NCBI GenBank assembly: GCA_030710605.1
Contig: CP092863.1
Location: forward strand, 108,416,405 to 108,480,404
Length of the DNA: 64,000 bases
From: Cordylochernes scorpioides
Taxonomy: Eukaryota; Arthropoda; Arachnida; Pseudoscorpiones; Chernetidae
Direction: 5' to 3'
Positions 57,501 through 64,000 of the stretch are shown piece by piece. The translations under genes and the position numbers were made by a program. The notes below the pieces were generated by a model that saw only the letters and a list, made by a program, of their open reading frames with translations, made no database searches and had not been told where the DNA came from. Each line of letters begins with the position of its first letter. Within the stretch, counting starts at the first letter, position 1.

Positions 57501-60500
57501 CCATAAAAAAAATTCGAATTATCCAAAAATTCGAATTAAAAACGTAAATTTAATTAATAGGGAATTCTAGGGACCAAGATAAATATTCGAATTAAAGAGG
57601 TTTTCGAATTAAAGAAGTTCGAATTATCCAAGTTCTACTGTATTTTATTCCGGTATATGGCGCAACCCATCATCAACTTTTAGTTGCACGATAAGGAAAT
57701 GCCTTTTTCATAATTTATACTTTAGTAGGTTTGATAATAAAATAAACTTTTTTTCTGCTAAAAAGTTTTTTTATTATTTTTTATTATTCAATGTACCATT
57801 ATAGGATATCATGAAGATCATAGTGATCTTTTCTATGATTTGTTGAAGATTATGGAATAAATTCTACATAGTGGCCCCTATGGATAAGAGATATTGTTTT
57901 GGGGCTGCTTTCTTATTATTTCAGAAGGTACATGGCTGAAAAGTGTCCATTTTTCATTGATGTCATAAGCAAATAGGGCAATTTGCTAAAACCAAATTCC
58001 ATGTCCAAATATAGGTAGACTAAGAGTGATATTTCAGAATAAAACAGCATTATTATCATTATCTTCTTTCTAATCTCCACTCAGCAATCATATTAGGGTA
58101 TCAAGCTTGTAGAGTTTGTTGATGGTGTCTGTTGAGGATGAGTAGAGCTCATCAATGGATGAGACAATACAGTCTATCATTACCTCCGCCTTTGCCGGTC
58201 CCAAGCCCGGATAAAAAAGGAGGAGGGGGAGCAGTGACAATCTCGCTAAAAAACCTGGGCTCAGCTGATAGTACCCTGTAAGGGCTCCTAATCCAGGGAT
58301 ACAGGAGGAGCAGCGTTTGTACTCCATTTTAGGAGCGGCTGCACATGGCGTCTGTTCCTCATATCAGAGGCGGCCATTTCTTTTGGAGCTAAGTCGGCCT
58401 GCCACTGAGTAGTGCTCCCAGTCTTAATGACAAAGGAAGATGCATTCTACTTCACCCAGTCATGATGGTTGTCAAACAGACACCATCAAGGGTCACAACT
58501 TGATTCTCTAATATGATTGAGTGGAGATAAGAAAGAAGAAGAAGTCAATTATTACCATCAGACCAAACAGAGAGTAAAATTGATGTTAATCTCTAGTTCA
58601 GACCCACCTTCAACTGACAAGCTGCCTTGTTGTTAAGGATGATGATGTGGCAAGTCTCCAGGTCCTTGGTGAACTGAATCTCCAGTTCTTCTCTCGGCTG
58701 CAACAGCCCGCCATGGTTTAGAACATGGTTATGGGGGAGGACATAGACACATAGGATACAAGCGACCAATATTCAATAATACTGTAGGGAGATCAGATTT
58801 TGGGTACTACAATAGAACATCCATGAGAAGATATTCCCAATTGCTAGAAGACATCTCTCTAAAAAGGTCAAGTTTCTATTGCCAAAATTATGTTTTTTTC
58901 TAATTACTGTAGAACCTTCTTGTAAAGGACACCTAATTGCAGAGATAAACTGTCATTTAGGGAGAGGTGTCCTCTAATTGGAAAGTTAGTAAATATTAAA
59001 AATAGTAATTTAGTAAATGAAAACTGTCTTTTATAGAGAGGTGTCCTCTGGTGCGAGTGTCCTTTCATGGAGGTTCTACTGTACCATCTCTCTTGAAAGA
59101 GAACACACTCTTTTTAAAGGAACACTTTCACTTTGCAACTATGTGTTATCCTTTTGAGAGGTTCTACTGTAAATACATAATGTTATAGTATTTTATTCTA
59201 TTCTTTTTAACTCCACTTAAATTTAGCCCAATTTCAGTCTTACCTAACTATTTTAGACAATTTCCCCCCCTTTATATAACATTTTTTACAAATGTAACCG
59301 AGGTGTCTAAATTTGAAAGTTTATCTTGATGGTAAAAAAAAATCATAAATTCTATATCTTCTATCTTATCTGTTACATCTTGTAAGTGAAAGAAAAGGAT
59401 AAGAGGTGATTCCTAAATCTTATTCAGCCTTTCCAATTTTGTATTTGCCAGTTCACAGACAAAAAGCATAAAAGCATAAAAAAAAAATTAAATAACCATA
59501 AGTGGCAGTTTTTTTATAACTGATTCTAAGAAATTTTTGAAAATATTTAGCTACACAAATATTGATGCTTCTTTTTTTTATACAGTAGAACCTCCCTTTA
59601 GCGACACCTCTTCACAAAGGACAGTTTTCATTTGCAAAATTACTATTTTTACTATTTAACAACTCTCCAGTAAGAGGACACTTTGGTTTTGCAGTTAGGT
59701 GTCCTTTAAAGGGAGGTTCTACTGTATATAGAAGTGAAAATATCCAGACCTTAATAATAATAAGATGAGTGCAGTGAACAAAATCAAAGCAAGATCTAAA
59801 TAATACAAGAAAATAAGACCTAATCCAAATAATTTATTAGTGTGTGACGTTTCAGCAACAACATTGTCACCATCATCAGACAAAAAAATAAATGAGAAAA
59901 GATATCACAGCAAGTTCTTAAATAGTACTGTTATCAAGTGTTCAAACAAGATAACAGATAAGGAAACATAGTTTTTTTTAAGACAACTTGAAATATTCTT
60001 ATTAAAAAAATTATTTTTCCTTATCTGTTATCTTTTTAAACACCTGATAACAGTACTATTTAAGAAATTGCTGTGATATATTTTCTCATTTATTCTTTTG
60101 TCTGATGATGGTGACAATGCTGTTGCCGAAACGTCACACGCTATTAAATTATTTGGATTAGGTCTTAGTTTCTTGTATTATAATCTATAATCCAAATTGT
60201 GCTTTATCACAAGATCTAAATAGTAAACTAAGTTGTCACTATAGCATATATACAGTAGAACAACCTCCATGAGAGGACACTCCTGCTAGAAAACACCTCT
60301 CTACAAAGGACAGTTTTATTACCAAAATTACCCCATTCTTACTATTTACCAACTCTCTGGTAAGACAACACCTCTCTCTCTATAAAGGACAGTTTGGCTC
60401 TGTAACTAGATGTTGTCATTTAGAGAAGCAGTTCTACTGTATCTGTATTATTTGAGAGCTACTAATATTTTTTTAAGCTAAAGACACACATACAAAGAAT

Positions 60501-63500
60501 GGCTGATCTCAAAAGGTCTCAGGTACCAACCACCTATATCAAGGTAAATAGCCCGGTTTTAGAAAATATGGAGGTGGAAATGTCATGGGAAGAAATGTTA
60601 TTCCAAAGTCCAACCACCAGCGAGTGCAAATAACCAAACGGGGCTCTGGCACATTTGTAAGTGCAAAGTCGAACTGCGCACGTGGTACACCTACAGTAAA
60701 AGCAGTCGCCTACTTCTACCCAACATTATTATCATAGCCTGTACCACGTAAACTAGGGATAAGCAAAAAAAAAATGTCATGGGACCTCAGGATGTGGTCG
60801 CACACGTTGTTTGGCTATGGGGGCTGAATCCCTCACCACGGGACTTCCTGGTTTCCATGGTTACTTCCATAATGTCTTTATTCTCTTAACTAGCCACTCC
60901 AGGTACACTGCAGAATCCGGGTATTGCAAATCTCTTATATTCTATCTATATCATGTATATAGTGTAGCCCACTTTTGACCAAATCTAACTACAATACAAC
61001 CTCCCTGTAAAGGACACCTAATTGCGAAGCCAGGAATGGCTGACCATATTTCCAAACACGGAGAACAGAAACTTTTCTCGAGTTATTTCAACTTCATTGA
61101 AGAGAAATGCAATGTATTATAGGGAAATAAAATGCCATCTACATAATCTCCCTGTAAAGGATAACAGTTAATTTCAGAGCTAATGTGTCTTTTAGGAAGG
61201 TGTCCTCTTACCGGAGAGTTACTAAATATAAAAATGGTAAATTTTCAAATGTAAACTGTCCTTTATAGAGAGGTGTCCTCTAGCATGAGTGTCCCTCTCA
61301 TGGAGGTTCTACTGTAGTGGTTTTAAAAAACAGGCTTTTTATTTAAAAAAAGCTTCCTAATCTATAGATGGGAAAAAAATAGTGAATTGTTTTGTTCTTA
61401 CCTCTTTAGGGCTGAGGGCTGAGATTTTTTCTATGTAGCCGAGGATCCTGAAAAAAAAAAACACAAAAATATGAGATTTCATTCTTAATTACAACACACC
61501 TATAGCTGGCAATAGAGAAAAAGAAGAGGTTACAAAAAATCAGCCAGAGCATTTTAAAAAATGTTAATTTATACACTTATAGAAAAGTTATTCACTAGCA
61601 CTTTGAAGTGCTAAAGAGGTTAGACTGTACGAAGAAATATCTAAACTTGATTTTCTCTCAATATAATAAATTGAGGAAGTGGAAGATTTTAGGAAAATTA
61701 GGATTTAAAAAGTGGGGGGAAATGACAAAAAGGATGGTGGTCTAGGGGTAAAAAAAAAAAACTTTTTACTGCAACCAGTTGGCCTTAAAAATCTATAAAA
61801 TATCTAAAATAATTCTACATTTATATATTTTTAAAAATAATTTTGCTTTAAGAACCCCTTTAGTGTTACAACAACCAAATAATGGAGGTAACAACTCTAA
61901 AAAAAAGAGTTGGTGGCCAGCGGTATAAACCATTGGTTTCCAACAGCCATGAACAGGGATTGAATCTTGCATTGTGTACACTTTTTTCTGTTAGAGCCTG
62001 TTCACAATTTTCTTTTTTTGCTTATCCCTAGTACACATGGTACAGGCCATGGTAATCATGGTGGGTAGAAGTAGGAGACTGCTTTTACTGTAAATGCACC
62101 ACATGTCTACATATATGAAAATCAGTTTGACATTACAGTTACAAGTGTTCCAGAGCCCTGTATTTTTCATTGTAAATATCATAAGCTAGGTTGCTCATTT
62201 TGAGTGGTATCTAATAAGTTATTTTGGGAACAGGAACCAATTCTGTAGGTGCAAAGACAGAGCTGCTTCTTACACCTGTAGTGTACGGTAGCCACAAACC
62301 CTTACTCCTCATGAATATCATGCCTTATATAGAGTAGAACCTACATAAGAGGATACTCTCACTAGAGGAGAACGCTCTACAAAAGACATCAATAAAAATT
62401 TCATTTTTACTAATTAACAACTGTGATAAAAGGACATCTCTCTCTAAAGGACACTTTGGCTTTGCAATTAGGTGTCCTTTTACAGGGAGGTTCTACTGTA
62501 TCTTTTTTCATTAGCATTTTTCCATGAACCAAATTGCTTCATCACTATATGGTTAACTAGAGTAAAAGGTTAAAAAAAAAACACTTACTTGTCATAGCAA
62601 GCCAGGGCGAGGTTGAAGTATTGCTTGGAGAACCACATTCCAGCTCTGGTCTTCTTTTTCTCTCTGGAACAATCCCTTATGTGTGAAACATCCGTGCTTG
62701 TCAGAGAATTGACACAAAGAAATCCTTCACATATCTCTTTCTGTAAAAAGAAAAAAATAGAAAAAAGGTCAGATGTTGATATTAAAAATAACAAAAAACC
62801 ATATCCTGACTGCTCACAAATGCATTTTAGCCCAAAACGTGTTCATGGTTGGCTTTTCTTGATTTATAAATAAAATGGGTTGGCCAAATATCAGGGAACA
62901 GGCTAAATCAATGTTTAGTTGATTTTTGTTCCACTAGATGGTGCTCTGCCATCAAAATGCTCTTGTGAGTGATCAGGATTATAACTTTTTTTTTAAATAT
63001 ATCTTTTTGTACCAAAAGGAGAATCTTTTCCTTTAAAACTGTGTTAAAACAATGTGCCACAACCTCAGTTTTGGTAAAATTCAGGTCAAAGTCAATGTAC
63101 ATGGCTATGTGATGGTCCTCATTAGTTTTAATGTTATTTTTTAAAGGAAGAAGTTAAGTGGTATATTAATTCAACCTTCCTGCAATTTTACACATTATAT
63201 TCTTTTATAAATAGGATGTGTATGTGAGTGGGACGTGGTTGCAGCTCACTTGAGAATTGTTCTTTAGTTCCATTGTATTATGATAATCATCATTTATGCC
63301 ATTCTCAACTTACAACCCCAAACCACATCATTGATTGTATTGCCTCATCTATTGATGAGCTATATTCATAATACTTAAGGAAGTTATACATTTTTGCATA
63401 TATATCGGAATTCAGACTATAACTCTGAAAGATACACTCATGGATAAAACTTACGGAAGTTGTACCTTTTAGAATGTATATCGGAATTCTGACAATAACT

Positions 63501-63996
63501 GAAAGATATTTGATACACACACAGTGACCTTTAATAAAGTACAACAACCTAAAGTCAAGGTTTGGAGAATCCTTTATCTATAAGTACGGTGGAGTAACCA
63601 GAAAGTTGAAGCTGAACCTCTCGAAGAAAGCAAGAAAAATGTCAAAATCCTGAACCACTCCAAGCTATCTCAAAACATACCTCCTCTGCTACCCCAGAAT
63701 AGATTGTAATGGATGTAGGAACATTGAACCAGAGTTGATCTAAATGCTCAAAGAACATGATCTAGAGTTGATCAAAATGCTCAAAGAACATAATCTCATG
63801 TTTCCTGAGGTTGTGTGTGTATGGAAACTTTAATAAAAAGGTTAAAAAATTAGAGAGAGAGAGAAAAACAAAAATAACTTACAGGAATTTCTTTCGCCTC
63901 TCCAGGGAAACAAAATTCTCTTCTGATTGCTTCTCAATTGATTCGACCTCGAGGATCATTTTGAGGTGGGGTCCGTCGAGGGCAACAGAATCTGGG
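39462..63996 (-). CDS. FKBP8: FKBP8-like peptidyl-prolyl isomerase, copy B (exons 4-13, 5' end outside window)
   Basis: Copy B supplies the 3' half of the gene. Exons: 63883-63996, 62589-62663, 61402-61447, 58608-58697, 52161-52250, 49798-49866 (identical boundaries to copy A exons 4-9), then 47364-47495, 46441-46530, a possible cassette 42889-42960, and 39462-39557 with the stop codon. The C-terminal exon encodes a tail anchor: about 20 hydrophobic residues followed by YRQLNGASTH, as expected for an FKBP8 insertion sequence. Combined with the exons of copy A the full protein would be about 700 residues, versus about 410 in vertebrates, the excess being the N-terminal PEQE region. Whether copies A and B are paralogues or alleles cannot be decided from the sequence. 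Confidence 0.8.
39585..40290 (+). repeat. About 175-bp tandem repeat, four units, next to the last FKBP8 exon
   Basis: AGG(C/T)TTATC(C/T)ACCAAATTT starts units at 39585, 39769, 39944 and 40118. Each ends AAACAAAGACTGACC. Confidence 0.9.
40283..40335 (+). mobile_element. Single 3' end of the 140-bp retroposon family
   Basis: TGGTCATCAAAAGTTGATGG and ACACTAACAACAAAAG match the 3' end of the unit at 16867-17386. Confidence 0.6.
40340..40800. other. Intronic sequence with no feature recognised
   Basis: AT-rich sequence of the FKBP8 copy B intron between the tandem repeat and the mariner element. Confidence 0.4.
40806..42127 (+). mobile_element. Mariner element with both TIRs
   Basis: 1322 bp with terminal inverted repeats CAAGGTG(T/C)GTTCATTAATTT, differing at one base in 26, flanked by TA on both sides (40804-40805 and 42128-42129). 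It sits in the last intron of FKBP8 copy B. Confidence 0.95.
41001..42026 (+). pseudogene. Mariner transposase, inactivated by three stops
   Basis: Frame is kept from MAVFKEQRIC to the natural TGA at 42024-42026, about 341 codons, normal for mariner. The N-terminal helix-turn-helix part (SRSRTFEWFSRFQKGRE) is present. The catalytic residues are visible: D in EDETWVY, D in HVDNARLHTA, and D in LAPNDFF with 34 residues between the last two (D34D, as in mariner). In-frame TAA stops at 41274-41276, 41811-41813 and 41829-41831 make it non-functional. The WVPHEL-like linker is changed. Confidence 0.9.
42183..42200. repeat. Poly-G tract followed by (CA)n
   Basis: An uninterrupted run of about 18 G, unusual in this AT-rich sequence, with (AC)n at 42211-42224. 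Confidence 0.9.
42366..42737 (+). repeat. 24-bp minisatellite, about 15 copies
   Basis: Unit close to GATAATTGGGACTATGGAGT plus CACT. The 24-bp period keeps an open frame by chance, giving repeats of LIIGTMES. Confidence 0.9.
42889..42960 (-). CDS. Possible cassette exon 12 of FKBP8 copy B
   Basis: An open stretch IPLVEIGPLVEKYLAHKQSK plus QRQS ends at a GTAAGT donor and joins in phase 0 to the tail-anchor exon. Three AGs in series can serve as acceptor (right edges 42960, 42964, 42971), giving 72, 76 or 83 nt. Only the 72-nt choice keeps phase 0 after exon 11. The best polypyrimidine tract precedes the 83-nt choice. It may be an optional exon, or an alternative to exon 11, whose end (SKQS) is similar. 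Confidence 0.4.
43214..43622 (-). mobile_element. LINE 3' fragment family H, internally repeated
   Basis: Starts at plus (TGTTG)n then TTCTTATCCCCTTGTGCAAA. ATGGGGTATAGGGGTGCA occurs twice (43287 and 43417). A related copy is at 47527-47790. Confidence 0.6.
43788..44113. repeat. Long palindrome, arms about 150 bp
   Basis: TTTCTTTTGAACAAAAAATC / GATTTTTCGTTCAAAAGAAA and TCTAACCTTAGGGATGAAGT / ACCTCATTCCTAAGGTTAGA. No core recognised. Confidence 0.85.
44322..44818. repeat. Foldback repeat family C
   Basis: Inverted arms from TTCGAAACTATTATAAACGT to ATTATAATAGTTTCGAA-like ends (CTATAATAGTTTCGAATTTT at 44769). Confidence 0.85.
44868..45250. mobile_element. MITE fragments around a small retroposon
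   Basis: GGGAGAGATGTCCCTCTTAC near 44880 and GAGAGGTGTCCTCTCTAGAG to GTTGTTCTACTG near 45195-45250 are halves of the CAGTAGAACCTC family with other sequence between them. Confidence 0.55.
44968..45089 (+). mobile_element. Short retroposon with 13-bp target duplication
   Basis: CATAAGATGCTGC stands at 44955-44967 and again at 45090-45102. The 122 bp between them end GAGGAATAAACAACAACAA, an (AAC)n tail of a 5' truncated LINE. Confidence 0.85.
45388..45648. repeat. GC-richer palindrome
   Basis: GATCCATAGAAGCATAGGGC / TCCTATGCTTCTATGGATC and GACGCCATCTATTGATCG / CAATAGATGGCGTC. The centre has TTAGGGCCATTAGCCCGAAA. Confidence 0.85.
45845..46335. mobile_element. Inverted pair of family G retroposons
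   Basis: Minus copy 45845-46072, plus copy 46075-46255, then a short minus end to 46335. Confidence 0.65.
46441..46530 (-). CDS. FKBP8: FKBP8 copy B exon 11 (linker to tail anchor), acceptor uncertain
   Basis: The donor is GTAAGT. The strongest-looking acceptor (TTCTCCAG, right edge 46552) gives 112 nt and hits in-frame TAA after 26 codons. Using the downstream CTCAAG (right edge 46530) gives 90 nt, phase 0 to 0, encoding KVARKFAPQKLHPVPQPSTK and LEKTSESKQS. This reading continues in frame into the tail-anchor exon, so I prefer it. Proline/serine-rich linkers here are not conserved between phyla, so homology does not help. Confidence 0.5.
46957..47332. repeat. Nested palindrome, foldback family D (hammerhead-like core)
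   Basis: Outer arms GGCATATATTGGATCAAAAT / TTTGATCCACAATATATGCC; inner arms GAAATATTAATG..., TACTGGCCGAAATATC / AGATACTTCGGCCAGTA. Centre has CCTGACGAGGATAAAAGCTT, TTTGTCAAAACGTT. Confidence 0.85.
47364..47495 (-). CDS. FKBP8: FKBP8 copy B exon 10: basic segment after the TPR
   Basis: 132 nt, 44 codons, phase 0 to 0. Acceptor GTGTCAG, donor GTAAGA. It encodes ACRDALMALLIKKKKNEISE, then KKMCQRMFNTTEKEKKTSPP and PKHN. This aligns with the ELSKLVKKH...YRKML helix that follows the TPR in FKBP8 and includes the basic calmodulin-binding-like stretch. Confidence 0.8.
47527..47790 (-). mobile_element. LINE 3' fragment family H
   Basis: TTTTTTCTTATCCCCTTGTG, GAATGGGGTATAGGGGTGCA, TGGGACCCTTGCTGAGGTCT. 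Confidence 0.6.
47834..48010 (-). mobile_element. LINE 3' end, same family as 33790-35872
   Basis: (TTG)n then TTCTTATCCCCTTGTGTAAA, CCAAAGGTCCTGTTTAGTGC. Positions 1-90 of the window are the same element. Confidence 0.7.
49798..49866 (-). CDS. FKBP8: FKBP8 copy B exon 9
   Basis: 69 nt, same as copy A exon 9. Confidence 0.8.
52161..52250 (-). CDS. FKBP8: FKBP8 copy B exon 8
   Basis: 90 nt, same as copy A exon 8 with the DPNNVKAIYRKAK motif. Confidence 0.8.
56240..56310 (-). tRNA. tRNA-Gly (GCC)-like, copy B
   Basis: Position 1 is C. The T arm has CTCGGGTTCAATTCC, weakening one pair. Confidence 0.5.
56523..56593 (-). tRNA. tRNA-Gly (GCC)-like, copy B
   Basis: Position 1 is C, otherwise intact. 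Confidence 0.6.
56714..56784 (-). tRNA. tRNA-Gly (GCC), intact, copy B
   Basis: Same sequence and position as the intact copy at 9174-9244, with the G1-C72 pair present. Confidence 0.85.
58608..58697 (-). CDS. FKBP8: FKBP8 copy B exon 7
   Basis: 90 nt, same as copy A exon 7 with the NNKAACQLK TPR motif. Confidence 0.8.
61402..61447 (-). CDS. FKBP8: FKBP8 copy B exon 6
   Basis: 46 nt, same as copy A exon 6. The acceptor polypyrimidine run is one base longer here. Confidence 0.8.
62589..62663 (-). CDS. FKBP8: FKBP8 copy B exon 5
   Basis: 75 nt, same sequence and splice sites as copy A exon 5 (15057-15131). Confidence 0.8.
63883..63996 (-). CDS. FKBP8: FKBP8 copy B exon 4
   Basis: 114 nt, same boundaries as copy A exon 4. 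It carries GAA (Glu) where copy A has AAA (Lys) in LEV(K/E)SIE. This is the clearest amino acid difference I see between the copies. The upstream acceptor is cut by the window edge just after CAG. Confidence 0.8.
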
Positions 63997-64000
63997 CTGA

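Larger units (their letters stand above)
47920..64000. repeat. Large duplicated segment, copy B (matches 1-16463)
   Basis: Same orientation as copy A. Both edges are set by the window, so the true extent is longer in at least one direction. It has no N gap. Confidence 0.95.

Overview
This is a window of an AT-rich, repeat-dense animal nuclear genome. Protein-coding exons have GT-AG introns and sit in a sea of retroposons, foldback elements and MITEs. The tRNA-Gly(GCC) copies, the many I/Jockey-like non-LTR remnants and a mariner element point to an arthropod. The style of the LINE C-termini (for example the motif around KVFPLCIKC..PKHIIDC) reminds me of spider genomes, but that placement is inference and not proven here.

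Genes. The main gene is on the minus strand: an FKBP8-like peptidyl-prolyl isomerase with a long PEQ(E/D)-rich N-terminus, a FKBP fold, TPR repeats and a C-terminal tail anchor. It is present twice. Copy A runs from exon 1 (ATG at 21880) down to exon 9 (1978-2046) and leaves the window to the left. Copy B enters from the right edge at exon 4 (63996) and runs down to the stop codon at 39462-39464. The shared sequence is 1-16463 versus 47920-64000 and is nearly identical, introns and transposons included. This is either a recent tandem duplication or two haplotypes placed in series by the assembler. Between the two copies lies one compact plus-strand gene, a C19orf12-like glycine-zipper protein (31751-32167), convergent with FKBP8 copy B.

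Repeats region by region. 1-16.5 kb and 47.9-64 kb: FKBP8 introns with tRNA-headed SINEs, hammerhead-like foldback repeats, CAGTnnAACC-ended MITEs and a local tandem array of tRNA-Gly genes. 16.8-20.4 kb: a 140-bp tandem multimer inserted as one retroposon, and a LINE derivative with a 17-bp target duplication. 23.2-27.8 kb: tandem repeats, a 1.08-kb pogo-like element and a complete TRIM (LTR) element. 28-31 kb: a tandem array of MITE ends and nested LINE tails. 33.6-36.3 kb: an RT/RNase H LINE splitting an 83-bp tandem array. 39.5-47.9 kb: the 3' exons of FKBP8 copy B, a mariner with both TIRs, minisatellites and several long palindromes.

The most interesting signals are: several unrelated palindromic repeat families that carry hammerhead-ribozyme-like cores; a stem-loop before the AATAAAGGC tail of three different LINE 3' ends whose stem sequence differs while pairing is kept; the tandem-multimer retroposon; and the unresolved duplication of FKBP8.
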